From an uncultured Prevotella sp. (GTDB lineage Bacteria > Bacteroidota > Bacteroidia > Bacteroidales > Bacteroidaceae), in contig CALUEX010000008.1 of NCBI GenBank assembly GCA_944319815.1, positions 1 to 64,000 of the forward strand: a stretch of DNA of 64,000 bases. Reading direction: 5' to 3'. Numbering within the stretch: position 1 is the stretch's first letter; every line of letters starts with the position of its first letter. A program made the translations under genes and the position numbers. The notes beneath the pieces were generated by a model that was given only the letters and a program-made list of their open reading frames with translations, was not told the origin of the DNA and searched no databases. Shown in pieces: positions 17,304-25,838 of this stretch.

Positions 17304-18016
17304 CGAAAGGTTACATCTTCGATTACGGTGGCACGCTCGACACGGGAGGCCGCCATTGGGGCAAGGTATTGTGGCGTGCATACGTGCGCCATGGTGTTCC
17401 AGTGACCGAAAACCAGTTTCGTGAAGCATACGTCCACGCCGAACGCACGCTCGGCTCACGACCGATAATAATGCCGGATTTCACGTTCAGGCAGACGCTC
17501 GACGCCAAATTGCGCATCGAGCTTGAACACCTCATCGCCACCGGGGCGCTCGATGCCGATGCAGCGGAAGTGGGGAAACTGCGCCAAGAGATGCTCGACG
17601 ACCTCTACGAGGACGTAAAGGCAGAGACTTCAAGGAGCCGCAAGGTGCTGGAAGCCGTCGCCCGGAGCTACAAGTTGGCATTAGTGAGCAACTTTTACGG
17701 CAACGTCAACACCGTGCTTCATGAATTATGCTTCGACGGGCTGTTCGCCGACGTGATAGAATCGGCCGTCGTAGGCATACGCAAACCAGACCCACGGATA
17801 TTCATGCTCGGCGTAGAGGCGTTGGAACTGAAGCCCAGCGAAACCACAGTCGTAGGCGACAGCATTGGCAAAGACATAATCCCGGCCAGGCAAATAGGCT
17901 GCCGCACCGTATGGCTGAAAGGCGAAGGATGGGACGACACGCCGCAAGACGAAAGCCAGCCCGACACCATCATTACAGAACTAAGCCAAATATTAGACAA
18001 AGAAAAGGATTTTTAA
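17300..18016 (+). CDS. HAD superfamily hydrolase with altered motif I
   Basis: 238 residues. HAD motifs are visible: nucleophile Asp8 in FDYGGTLDT, motif II serine in LALVSNF near 128, motif III lysine in RKPDPRIF near 158, and motif IV VVGDSIGKDI near 182. Residue 10, normally the second Asp (general acid) of DxDGT phosphatases, is Gly, so ordinary phosphatase chemistry may be weak or changed. A helical cap lies between motifs I and II. It is translationally coupled to the phosphatidyltransferase, which suggests action on the same headgroup or lipid. Confidence 0.85.
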   Translation: MTKGYIFDYGGTLDTGGRHWGKVLWRAYVRHGVPVTENQFREAYVHAERTLGSRPIIMPDFTFRQTLDAKLRIELEHLIATGALDADAAEVGKLRQEMLDDLYEDVKAETSRSRKVLEAVARSYKLALVSNFYGNVNTVLHELCFDGLFADVIESAVVGIRKPDPRIFMLGVEALELKPSETTVVGDSIGKDIIPARQIGCRTVWLKGEGWDDTPQDESQPDTIITELSQILDKEKDF

Positions 18017-18019
18017 GGC

Positions 18020-20581
18020 ATGATGAGAAAACTTATCATATTGTTCCTTCTTGCCGTCACGCAAGCCGTTAGCGCGCAAGTAATCAGCGGCATCGTTGTA
18101 GACGAGGAGACCGGGGACACGATACAACATCCTTCCGTACAATACAAAGGCGAAAAGGAGGCCGTCTCCGGCGATGCGTCAGGCCGTTTCAGCATACATC
18201 GAAGAAACGGCAAATACCTGACGTTCAGTGCCGTGGGATACAAAGACTTACGGATACTCATCGGGCCGAACACGCCCGACGAAATACGCATAACACTGAA
18301 GTCGGACACCAAAAGGCTGAAAGGCGTCACCGTAAGTGCGAAGCGCGGCAAGTACAGCCGCAAGAACAATCCGGCCGTAGAGCTGATGAAAAGGGTGATA
18401 GCGGCGAAGAAACGCACGGACTTATCTAACCACGACTACTACCAATACGACAAATACCAGAAGCTGACGCTCGCCGTGAACGACATCAGTCCTGACGAGC
18501 TGAAGCACGAAAAGCTGAAAAAGAGGCAATGGCTGCTCAACCAAATAGAGCTGTGCCCATACAACAACAAGCTAATCTTGCCTGTATCCATTGACGAAAC
18601 GGTAACGAAAAACATATACCGAAAGGAGCCTAAAAGCGAGAAAACCATCATTGTAGGGCAGAACAAGTCGGGCGTGAACGACCTCATACAGACAGGAGAC
18701 ATACTGAACACGCTGATGAAGGACATCTTCACCGACGTTGACATATACGACGACCAGGTACGCCTGTTGCAGTACCTGTTCACCAGCCCCATCGGCAAGG
18801 ACGCCATAGCGTTCTACAGGTACTACATAGTTGACACGGTGATGGTTGACCGCGACGAATGCTACCACCTCGAGTTCACCCCCAACAACCCGCAGGACTT
18901 CGGCTTCAGGGGCGACCTTTGGATACTTACCGACTCGACGCTGCACGTCAAGAAGTGCGAGTTGTCGCTGCCGAAAAGGACTGACGTAAACTTCACCGAC
19001 AACCTCAACATACGCCAGGAGTACACAAAGCTGCCCAACGGGGAGTGGGTATTGACGACCGACGACATGATTGTGGAGCTGTCGTTGGTGGACTTCCTTA
19101 CGAAAGCCGTTGTAATACGAACCACCCGACTGACCGAATATTCGTTCGACAAGATACCCGACAAGATGTTCAAGGGCCGCGCAAAAGTGAAATACGACCC
19201 ACAAGCCAAGATGCGCGACGAGGCCTTCTGGAACGAGAACCGTACCGTAGAGCTGACCAAGAGCGAAAGTTCCATGGGGTCGTTCATCGACAACCTGTCG
19301 AACACAAAGGGCTTCAAGTACATACTGTTCGGCCTCAAGGCCCTGATAGAGAACTACGTCGAAACGGGCGGCAAGAACCATCCGAGCCTGGTAGACATCG
19401 GCCCCATCAACACGATGATAAGCTCTAACTTCATCGACGGCACGCGAACGAGGATAAGCGCGCAGACCACGGCCAACCTGTGCCCGCATCTGTTCGTGTC
19501 AGGATACTATGCACGCGGATGGGACAGCAAGAAAGACTACTACAAGGGCGAGGTGACTTACTCGTTCAACAAGAAAGAGTATATGCCGTGGGAGTTCCCC
19601 AAGCGCACGCTGACCTTTACCTCGACGTATGACGTATGCTCGCCGTCGGACAAATTCATGCCTACTGACAAGGACAACGTTTTCACGTCGCTTAAATGGA
19701 CTGACGTGGACAAGATGATGTTCTACAACCGCCAGGAGCTGGCCTTCGAGTACGAGCAGGACTGGGGCTTCAAGACCACCGTCAAGCTGAAGACCGAGGA
19801 GAACGAGGCTTGCGGCAAGCTCTACTTCACGCCGATGGCGGCCTATGATGCCGACAACCCCGCCACCATGCACGGCAAAATACGCACGACGGAGGCGTCA
19901 ATCCAGCTGCGTTACGCCCCGGGCGAGACTTTCGTGAACACGAAACAGCGCCGAGTGAAAATCAACTATGACCCGCCGGTGTTCACGCTGACGCACACCG
20001 TCGGCATAAAAGGCGTCTTGGGCGGCGACTACAACTACAACTTCACCGAGGCGTCAATCTACAAACGCTTCTGGCTGAACAGCTGGGGGAAACTGGACAT
20101 CACGCTCAAGGGCGGCATACAATGGAACAAAGTGCCCTACCCCCTGCTGATAATGCCGGCTGCGAATATGTCGTACATCATCGAGGAGGGCACGTTCAAC
20201 CTCATCAACAACATGGAGTTCCTCAACGACCGGTACGCATCGCTCGACATATCGTGGGACTTGAACGGCAAAATCTTCAACCGCATACCCCTGCTGAAGC
20301 ACCTCAAGTGGCGCGAGTGGCTCGGCATAAAGTGCCTATGGGGCACGCTTACCGACAAGAACAACCCCACGCTGGCCGGCAACGCACGCGACCCGCTGCT
20401 GATGAAGTTCCCCGAAGGCTCATACATCATGGACCCACACCGCCCGTACATAGAGCTGATAGCCGGCATACACAACATCTTCAAGTTCATACACGTGGAG
20501 TACGTACACCGCCTTAACTACAACGGACTGCCCACGGCGACGAAGAACGGCGTGAGGGTAATGCTCGAATTTTCGTTCTAA
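18020..20581 (+). CDS. DUF5686 family outer-membrane protein with carboxypeptidase-like regulatory domain
   Basis: 853 residues. Signal peptide MMRKLIILFLLAVTQAVSAQ; then a carboxypeptidase-D regulatory-like domain (about 20-105: ISGIVVDEETGDTI ... FSAVGYKDL), a middle region with the DUF5686 pattern, and a C-terminal beta-barrel-like section ending in VRVMLEFSF with a terminal phenylalanine. The architecture resembles TonB-dependent/BamA-like surface proteins, but no plug domain is recognised. It begins 3 bp after the HAD gene, so it is probably the last member of the cluster. The function is unknown. Confidence 0.85.
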   Translation: MMRKLIILFLLAVTQAVSAQVISGIVVDEETGDTIQHPSVQYKGEKEAVSGDASGRFSIHRRNGKYLTFSAVGYKDLRILIGPNTPDEIRITLKSDTKRLKGVTVSAKRGKYSRKNNPAVELMKRVIAAKKRTDLSNHDYYQYDKYQKLTLAVNDISPDELKHEKLKKRQWLLNQIELCPYNNKLILPVSIDETVTKNIYRKEPKSEKTIIVGQNKSGVNDLIQTGDILNTLMKDIFTDVDIYDDQVRLLQYLFTSPIGKDAIAFYRYYIVDTVMVDRDECYHLEFTPNNPQDFGFRGDLWILTDSTLHVKKCELSLPKRTDVNFTDNLNIRQEYTKLPNGEWVLTTDDMIVELSLVDFLTKAVVIRTTRLTEYSFDKIPDKMFKGRAKVKYDPQAKMRDEAFWNENRTVELTKSESSMGSFIDNLSNTKGFKYILFGLKALIENYVETGGKNHPSLVDIGPINTMISSNFIDGTRTRISAQTTANLCPHLFVSGYYARGWDSKKDYYKGEVTYSFNKKEYMPWEFPKRTLTFTSTYDVCSPSDKFMPTDKDNVFTSLKWTDVDKMMFYNRQELAFEYEQDWGFKTTVKLKTEENEACGKLYFTPMAAYDADNPATMHGKIRTTEASIQLRYAPGETFVNTKQRRVKINYDPPVFTLTHTVGIKGVLGGDYNYNFTEASIYKRFWLNSWGKLDITLKGGIQWNKVPYPLLIMPAANMSYIIEEGTFNLINNMEFLNDRYASLDISWDLNGKIFNRIPLLKHLKWREWLGIKCLWGTLTDKNNPTLAGNARDPLLMKFPEGSYIMDPHRPYIELIAGIHNIFKFIHVEYVHRLNYNGLPTATKNGVRVMLEFSF

Positions 20582-20666
20582 GACGCAGACAAGAAACCGG
20601 GGGTGTGCAGAAACGAAAGTCAACACCGGTTCGGCACATCCCCAACACTTTAACAACAACCAAGCC

Positions 20667-21152
20667 ATGAGAAAAATCAAGAACCCTTTTTCGCACCGCG
20701 AAGGCTACGACTGCTTCGGGTGCAGCCCGTCGAACCCTATCGGAATACACATGGAGTTTTATGAAGACGGCGATGAGGTAGTAAGCTACTGGAACCCGCA
20801 AACGCACTACCAGGGCTGGTTTGACACCATGCACGGAGGCATACTGGCCACAATGGCCGACGAGACGGCAGCCTGGGTGGTGTTCCGCAAGTTGCAGACT
20901 ACGGGCATGACCACGAAGCTCGAACTAAGATACAAGAAACCCGTGATGACCACCGAGGGGCAAATCACCGTGCGCGGGCGCATTGCCGAGCAACGCCGCA
21001 ACCTCGTGACTGTCGGCGTAAGGATAGAGAACGCGCAGGGCGAGACGTGCGTGGAGGCGCACGCAACCTACTTCGCGTTCGACAAGAAGAAGGCCGAGGA
21101 GATGGGCTTCACCTCATGCGAGCTCGAGGGTGACGAAGTGCCGTCCATATAG
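20667..21152 (+). CDS. PaaI-type hotdog thioesterase family protein
   Basis: 161 residues, with the hotdog-fold pattern: CFGCSPSNPIGIHMEF near residue 18, then QGWFDTMHGGILATMADETAAW near 48 (the central helix with the catalytic acidic residue) and strands to the end. It probably hydrolyses an acyl-CoA or acyl-ACP; the substrate is unknown. It stands 85 bp downstream of the DUF5686 gene, with a G/C-rich imperfect hairpin in the gap and no clear promoter. Confidence 0.85.
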   Translation: MRKIKNPFSHREGYDCFGCSPSNPIGIHMEFYEDGDEVVSYWNPQTHYQGWFDTMHGGILATMADETAAWVVFRKLQTTGMTTKLELRYKKPVMTTEGQITVRGRIAEQRRNLVTVGVRIENAQGETCVEAHATYFAFDKKKAEEMGFTSCELEGDEVPSI

Positions 21153-21218
21153 TCGCCGACTGACAGGCCGTCAGCCACGGCCGGCGGCATAACATCCTGA
21201 TTTACAACACCTTGCAAA

Positions 21219-21306
21219 AGGGCATCTTTCACATAGCGAAAGATGCCCTTTTGCTTTACGAAAAGCCACCTCTTGCAGCACAAAAAGGCACTTGACAACA
21301 AACGAA
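21219..21306. repeat. 22-bp-phased array, copy 5
   Basis: Four exact 22-bp units start at 21219, 21241, 21263 and 21285. All end in RCAAA or RCGAA. Units 1 and 2 pair as a hairpin. The leader TGATTTACAACACCTTGC directly precedes the array. Confidence 0.9.
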
Positions 21307-21381
21307 CGTTCCCGTATGACAATATGACACATCCCAAACACGGAAGTTCGGCATAAGCACATAACCTCTGCAAGGACATAA

Positions 21382-21584
21382 TTTAACCCAAATCGGTCAT
21401 TAGGGCTTAGACGGATTATGTACTTATGCCAGACGGTTTTTATTCCGTTTTGTCGAAGGCGTAGCGGGCTACGTCGAGACGGAACGGAAGAAAAGACGGC
21501 GGCAGAAGGACATAAGACGGCAAGAAGCAATAATATAACTATAGAAATTAAGACATTGCGGTCTAATGACCGATTTGGGTTTAA
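21382..21584. mobile_element. Inverted-repeat element, ACCGATTTGGG family (no coding capacity)
   Basis: Termini AACCCAAATCGGTCATTAG (from 21385) and its complement CTAATGACCGATTTGGGTT (from 21563) are perfect over 19 bp and enclose about 160 bp. Inside is a further imperfect hairpin (about 21436-21492: TTCCGTTTTGTCGA ... ACGGAACGGAA). The left half aligns in reverse with 681-760. There is no reading frame, and no clear target duplication is seen. Confidence 0.65.
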
Positions 21585-21802
21585 CGTGAGTTCGACGTAA
21601 AGTGTACGCCGACCCTGCGGTAAAAAGAGCGGGCACCACCACCTGGAATAATGCCCACCCACGCATCATGTCCCAATGACAAATGAAGAAATGCAGCACG
21701 GCGAACCGACAGTAGGCATACCGCCGGCAAAACGCAACAAGCACGGACACGTGCCCGTTGTAAACATTTTACGTTTTTCACCCATGCATTGGCAAAAAAG
21801 GA

Positions 21803-21818
21803 ACGCAAACGTTTGCGT
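21803..21818. promoter_or_regulatory. LacI-family operator (perfect 16-bp palindrome)
   Basis: ACGCAAACGTTTGCGT is a perfect palindrome with the central CG typical of LacI/GalR operators. It lies 16 bp upstream of the -7 element of the LacI-family gene that follows, so it covers the -33 region. Autorepression by the neighbouring regulator is inferred. Confidence 0.8.
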
Positions 21819-21834
21819 ATTCACCTACTTTTAG

Positions 21835-21842
21835 TAACTTTG
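21835..21842 (+). promoter_or_regulatory. -7 promoter element (TAACTTTG)
   Basis: TAACTTTG matches TAnnTTTG, 31 bp before the LacI-family start and just downstream of the palindromic operator. Confidence 0.75.
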
Positions 21843-21873
21843 CATACGGTATCTTTAGTATCAAAATGTAAAC

Positions 21874-22896
21874 ATGGGACAACGCAGGACTTCTTTAAAA
21901 GAAATGGCCGAGCAGTTGGGTGTCAGCATTGCAACCGTGTCGCGCGCCCTGAGGGACAGCCACGAGGTTGGCGAGGAACTGAGGCACAAGGTGCAGGAGC
22001 TGGCGAAAAAACTTAACTACCGCCCCAACCCGTTCGCCCAAAGCCTAAGGCAGAAAAAGCCTAAAGTAATCGGGGTAGTAGTGCCCAACCTCGTGACCCA
22101 CTATTACGCCGCCGTGCTCGACGGAATAGAGGACTATGCCTCGAAAGCCGGCTATGCCGTCATCGCGGCAAACAGCCACGAAGACCATATACGCGAGGAA
22201 AAGGCCATCGACAGCTTTGTCGGGATGTACGTGGAGGGCATAATAGCCTGCCTTGCACAAGACACCACCGACTATTCGCACTTCGTTGAAATCAACAACA
22301 TGGGCATACCCCTCGTGTTCTTCGCGCGCACGTGCCTGCCGGAGATGTTCTCGTCGGTGACGTCAAACGGCGACGAGGCGGCCAAGGAGGCCACGCTGCA
22401 CCTCATCGACACGGGCAGCCGCCGCATAGCCTTCATCGGCGGGCCGCAACACCTCGACATGATGAAGAGGCGCAAGCACGGCTACCTTGAGGCCTTGCGC
22501 GAACGCAACATCGAGATAGACCGCTCTATCGTAATCAACGGCAACATCGACTTCAACTACGCAAGGGAGGCCACGATGGAGATGCTGAGGCGCGACGACC
22601 GCCCCGACGCCATCCTCGCCTTCAACGACATCATAACCTACGCCGCCTTCGACGCAATAAAGTCGCTCGGCCTGCGCATCCCCGACGACGTAGCAATAAT
22701 AGGGTTTACCGAAACGGACACGTCGTTTTTCGTAACGCCCAAGCTCTCGGCCATCATGGACCAGGCACACCTGACGGGCGAACGGACGTGCGACCTGCTG
22801 TTGAGAAACATCGCCGGAGACAAGAAAATATATAAGGAAGTGGTGCCGATGACCCTGAAAATAAGGGAAAGCTCGGACAAGAAGACAAACAGATAA
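21874..22896 (+). CDS. LacI family transcriptional regulator
   Basis: 340 residues. The N-terminal LacI helix-turn-helix (SLKEMAEQLGVSIATVSRALRDS, about 7-29) and hinge (LNYRPNPFAQSLRQ) are followed by a periplasmic-binding-protein-like sensor domain (PKVIGVVVPNLVTHYY to ...PMTLKIRESS). It binds DNA as a dimer and responds to a small ligand, usually a sugar. No carbohydrate-use gene is adjacent, so its targets lie elsewhere apart from its own promoter palindrome. It converges on dciA-recF with a long hairpin between. Confidence 0.93.
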   Translation: MGQRRTSLKEMAEQLGVSIATVSRALRDSHEVGEELRHKVQELAKKLNYRPNPFAQSLRQKKPKVIGVVVPNLVTHYYAAVLDGIEDYASKAGYAVIAANSHEDHIREEKAIDSFVGMYVEGIIACLAQDTTDYSHFVEINNMGIPLVFFARTCLPEMFSSVTSNGDEAAKEATLHLIDTGSRRIAFIGGPQHLDMMKRRKHGYLEALRERNIEIDRSIVINGNIDFNYAREATMEMLRRDDRPDAILAFNDIITYAAFDAIKSLGLRIPDDVAIIGFTETDTSFFVTPKLSAIMDQAHLTGERTCDLLLRNIAGDKKIYKEVVPMTLKIRESSDKKTNR

Positions 22897-22982
22897 AAGT
22901 GAAAAGTTAAAAATGAAAAATCCATTACTCGGCTCTATCGCCAGTTATTGCTAATGGATTTTTCACTTTTAACTTTTCACTT
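22897..22982. terminator. Long A/T-rich hairpin between convergent genes
   Basis: Nearly perfect 31-bp arms (AAGTGAAAAGTTAAAAATG... and ...CACTTTTAACTTTTCACTT) start right after the regulator stop codon and end a few bases before the dciA stop. Runs of T follow on both strands, so it can serve as a bidirectional terminator. The inner part TGAAAAATCCATTACT is shared with the hairpin at 27782-27884. Confidence 0.75.
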
Positions 22983-22987
22983 TTAAC

Positions 22988-23278
22988 TCAAAAGAACTTT
23001 ATATCCGTAATAATCCTTGCGCCGACCTCAACGTTCAGGTTCTTCACCAAGCGCTCGCGCATCATCGAGAGGTCTGCCCGCAACGCGGGATTGAGGATTT
23101 TCACGAAGAGCGTTTGGTTGCGTATGAACCTGTCGCCAGTATAACGTTCGACGGCACGGCCCGCAACCTTGCCCCACGATTCTATCAGGCGCCGCTCCTG
23201 CAAGGGTGTCTCCAAGCCGTCATGCCTAAGGCATTGGGCTATGACATCGGCCAACGACTGCACTTCACGCTTGAACAT
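22988..23278 (-). CDS. DUF721/DciA-like protein
   Basis: 96 residues: an N-terminal basic helix, LIESWGKVAGRAVERYTGDRF in the middle and LFVKILNPALRADLSMMRERLVKNLN towards the end, matching the DUF721 domain. DciA-type proteins help load the replicative helicase DnaB in bacteria without DnaC. The start overlaps the recF stop by 14 bp, so they share an operon; recF-dciA adjacency is common in this phylum. Confidence 0.85.
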   Translation of the reverse strand: MFKREVQSLADVIAQCLRHDGLETPLQERRLIESWGKVAGRAVERYTGDRFIRNQTLFVKILNPALRADLSMMRERLVKNLNVEVGARIITDIKFF

Positions 23279-24386
23279 CGCTTCCCTCCCACTGCTTTAT
23301 CTCGCCCTTTTCAACCCAAAAGAGCTTATAGTCAAGCGCGCTTCCGCGCAATATCTGGTCAAGATGCTCACGGTTGGTGTCGGTCATGAATATCTGGCCG
23401 AACCCCTCCCCGCCAACTATGCGCACTATCTGCTCTACGCGCCCGGCGTCCAACTTGTCGAAAATATCGTCCAAAAGCAAGATTGGCCGCACGTTGCCGC
23501 GTATGCGCTTCAGGAACTCGAACTGCGCAAGTTTCAGCGAAATGACGTATGTCTTGTGCTGCCCCTGGCTGCCCTCGCGCCTGATGGGATAGCCGCCGAT
23601 GAGCATTTCAAGGTCGTCGCGGTGTATCCCGTGGAGAGAATAGCCCACGGCACGGTCCTTGAAGCGGTCGCGGCGTATAACGTCGAGCAAAGGGCCACGC
23701 TGGCAATGCGACTGGTAAGCAAGCGAAACGCTCTCCTTGCCCTGCGAGATGCGGCCGTAAAAATCCTGGAACAACGGCACAAGTTCGTCGACAAAAGCCG
23801 CGCGCTTACCCGAAACGACCTCGCCATGCACGGCCATCTGCTCCTCCAACAGCGCCATCAGGTCAGCGTCAGGCTCGGCCTCGGCCCTCAACAGCGAATT
23901 GCGTTGTTGCAGAGCCTTGTTGTAACGGTTAAGGGCATCGATATAGGTAACGTCATACTGCGAAATAACGACATCCATCAGGCGGCGTCGCTCCTCGCTT
24001 CCGCCGTCAATGAGCACCGTGTCAGCCGGCGACGCAAGTATCAGGGGGATAAGCCCTATGTGCGCTGACAAGCGTTTGTATTCCTTCTTGTTACGCTTGA
24101 AATGTTTTTTGGAACCATGCTTCATGCCGCAAGATATATATTCGTCGTCACCGTCATCATTGACGTAACGCCCGTCAAGCATGAAGAAATCCGCACCGTG
24201 GCGCATCACGCCCGAGTCGGTGACAGAACACGAACTGCGGCAAAACGACAAGTAATACACGGCATCGAGCAAGTTAGTCTTGCCCTCGCCATTATGCCCG
24301 ATGAAGCAATTTAGTTTTGGGGAGAAGGCAAGACCAGCCTCACTGATATTCTTATAGTTCACTATTGATAATTTATTGAGAAACAT
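23265..24386 (-). CDS. recF: DNA replication/repair protein RecF
   Basis: 373 residues from the ATG at 24386, whose N-terminus MFLNKLSIVNYKNI is typical of RecF; an in-frame ATG at 24440 lies upstream of the promoter and is rejected. Walker A is FIGHNGEGKTNLLDAVYYLS near residue 28, the SMC-like signature is in the C-terminal part, and Walker B is RPILLLDDIFDKLD near 312. RecF loads RecA at single-strand gaps together with RecO and RecR. Confidence 0.95.
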   Translation of the reverse strand: MFLNKLSIVNYKNISEAGLAFSPKLNCFIGHNGEGKTNLLDAVYYLSFCRSSCSVTDSGVMRHGADFFMLDGRYVNDDGDDEYISCGMKHGSKKHFKRNKKEYKRLSAHIGLIPLILASPADTVLIDGGSEERRRLMDVVISQYDVTYIDALNRYNKALQQRNSLLRAEAEPDADLMALLEEQMAVHGEVVSGKRAAFVDELVPLFQDFYGRISQGKESVSLAYQSHCQRGPLLDVIRRDRFKDRAVGYSLHGIHRDDLEMLIGGYPIRREGSQGQHKTYVISLKLAQFEFLKRIRGNVRPILLLDDIFDKLDAGRVEQIVRIVGGEGFGQIFMTDTNREHLDQILRGSALDYKLFWVEKGEIKQWEGSDVQA

Positions 24387-24409
24387 GAGCTTGCCCTTCA
24401 GTTTTAGTG

Positions 24410-24417
24410 CAAAGTTA
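24410..24417 (-). promoter_or_regulatory. -7 promoter element for recF-dciA
   Basis: TAACTTTG on the minus strand, 23 nt upstream of the recF start at 24386; it also excludes the longer reading frame from 24440. Confidence 0.7.
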
Positions 24418-24481
24418 CTCCATTTACCAATGAAAAACAAAAAAAGTTTACGATAAATTTCAATATTCAGGATAAAATCCG

Positions 24482-24489
24482 TAATTTTG
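24482..24489 (+). promoter_or_regulatory. -7 promoter element (TAATTTTG)
   Basis: TAATTTTG, 40 bp before the TPR gene; divergent from the recF promoter about 65 bp away. Confidence 0.75.
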
Positions 24490-24529
24490 CCACGCTTTAT
24501 AAACCAGTAAATTAAAAATCAAAACATAA

Positions 24530-25225
24530 ATGGCAAATCTTAATGGAAACAAGGGCACAATGGACGATGCCCTGAGCAAGAAAGAGGCGGTCTTCATAAA
24601 GCACAAGAAGACAATCTCTATCGCTATTGTAGCTATCATCCTCGTCATAGCCGGAGTGCTGTGCAACAACACTTACGTGTCTGGCCCCCGCGAACAGGAA
24701 GCAAGCACCGCACTTGCAACAGGACAGGAATACTTCACCAACCAGCAATTTGAAGTCGCACTGAAAGGCGACAGCACAGGATACAGGGGCTTCCTTAATA
24801 TAGCTTCAGACTACAGCAACACCGACGCAGGCAACTTGGCTTGCCTTTATGCAGGACTTTGCTACGCTAACCTTGACAAGTGGAAGGAAGCCGTAACATA
24901 CCTCGAGAAATATTCTCCTGCCGACGACCAGATGGTAAGCCCTGCCGCAATAGGTGCCTTAGGCAATGCCTATGCACACCTGAAGCAGTGGGACAAGGCC
25001 GTTGAATGCCTGAAGAAAGCTGCAAGCATGGCGGACAAGGAGGCTGCCGACAACACAAACAACAGTCTCTCGCCGTCGTTCCTCATCCAGGCGGGCGAGA
25101 TACTTGAGAGCCAGAACAAGAAAGACGAGGCCCTGAAGATATACCAGGACATCAAGAAGAAATACGTCAACTCCCCCGTTTACGGCGAGATAGACAAATA
25201 TATCGAACGAGCTTCAGTAAAATAA
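24530..25225 (+). CDS. Membrane-anchored tetratricopeptide repeat protein
   Basis: 231 residues. A cytoplasmic amino end with many lysines is followed by one membrane helix (about residues 27-46, [17 protein letters not shown]); the remainder contains TPR-like helical pairs ([76 protein letters not shown]). Topology resembles the YfgM/BamD-like periplasmic scaffold proteins. Its stop codon overlaps the ribH start (TAATG), so it is coupled to lumazine synthase; this order is frequent in Bacteroidota. Confidence 0.88.
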   Translation: MANLNGNKGTMDDALSKKEAVFIKHKKTISIAIVAIILVIAGVLCNNTYVSGPREQEASTALATGQEYFTNQQFEVALKGDSTGYRGFLNIASDYSNTDAGNLACLYAGLCYANLDKWKEAVTYLEKYSPADDQMVSPAAIGALGNAYAHLKQWDKAVECLKKAASMADKEAADNTNNSLSPSFLIQAGEILESQNKKDEALKIYQDIKKKYVNSPVYGEIDKYIERASVK

Positions 25226-25701
25226 TGGCCACATCACTGCACAACTTGTCTGACTACGACCCCACGAATGTGCCTGATGCAAGTAATATGTGCTTCGGCA
25301 TAGTGGTTGCTGAATGGAATCCTGAAATAACAGGTGCGCTGCTTGACGGCGCAGTGAAAACCCTTGAGAAGCACGGTGCGCTGCCTGAGAACATTCACGT
25401 AAAGACCGTTCCTGGCAGTTTCGAGCTTATCTATGGTGCCCACCAAATGACGCTCAACGGCGGATACGATGCCATAATAATCCTTGGAAGCGTCATACGG
25501 GGCGAGACTCCGCATTTTGACTACATCTGCCAAGGCGTCACTTACGGTATAGCTAAGCTCAACGCTAAGAGCGAAATCCCCGTAATCTACGGCCTACTGA
25601 CGACCAATGACTTACAACAGGCCAAGGACAGGAGCGGCGGAAGACTCGGCAACAAGGGTGACGAATGCGCGATAGATGCCATAAAAATGGCTAAATTCTG
25701 A
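25225..25701 (+). CDS. ribH: 6,7-dimethyl-8-ribityllumazine synthase
   Basis: 158 residues, the usual length. Substrate-site segments are visible: [16 protein letters not shown] near residue 28, [16 protein letters not shown] near 58, [21 protein letters not shown] near 88 (with the catalytic histidine), and [22 protein letters not shown] near 121. The enzyme joins 5-amino-6-ribitylaminouracil to dihydroxybutanone phosphate in riboflavin synthesis and forms a cytoplasmic capsid or pentamer. Confidence 0.95.
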   Translation: MATSLHNLSDYDPTNVPDASNMCFGIVVAEWNPEITGALLDGAVKTLEKHGALPENIHVKTVPGSFELIYGAHQMTLNGGYDAIIILGSVIRGETPHFDYICQGVTYGIAKLNAKSEIPVIYGLLTTNDLQQAKDRSGGRLGNKGDECAIDAIKMAKF

Positions 25702-25713
25702 TTAAAATAAAAC

Positions 25714-25823
25714 AAGACCCACCCCAACCCTCCCAAAGGGAGGGAGCTTGGACTGCCTAAATGGACAATTAACCACAACAGGTAATCAAACTCCCTCCCT
25801 TTAGGAAGGTTGGAGTGGGTCTT
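25714..25823. repeat. G/C-rich palindromic repeat, CCCACCCCAACCCTCCC family
   Basis: 33-bp arms (25714-25746, AAGACCCACCCCAACCC...; 25791-25823, ending TTGGAGTGGGTCTT) differ at only three positions and enclose 44 bp. Each arm also contains a small palindrome CTCCCAAAGGGAG. It can act as a terminator between ribH and the exonuclease gene (T-run after the right arm). Relatives lie at 29928-29996, 30239-30312 and about 46828-46860. Confidence 0.75.
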
Positions 25824-25838
25824 TTAATAATAATCATC

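Larger units (their letters stand above)
21153..21802. other. Gene-free, repeat-rich region, about 650 bp
   Basis: No gene seen. It holds a 22-bp-phased array (21219-21306) and an inverted-repeat element (21382-21584). The words AAGTTCGGCATAA (near 21346) and GAGTTCG (near 21589) flank the second element and also occur at the ends of the MITE-like element at 14389. Confidence 0.6.

Noticed and set aside
23169-24068. A 299-codon plus-strand open frame opposite recF
   Set aside because: Antisense to recF; composition and lack of start context indicate a shadow frame.
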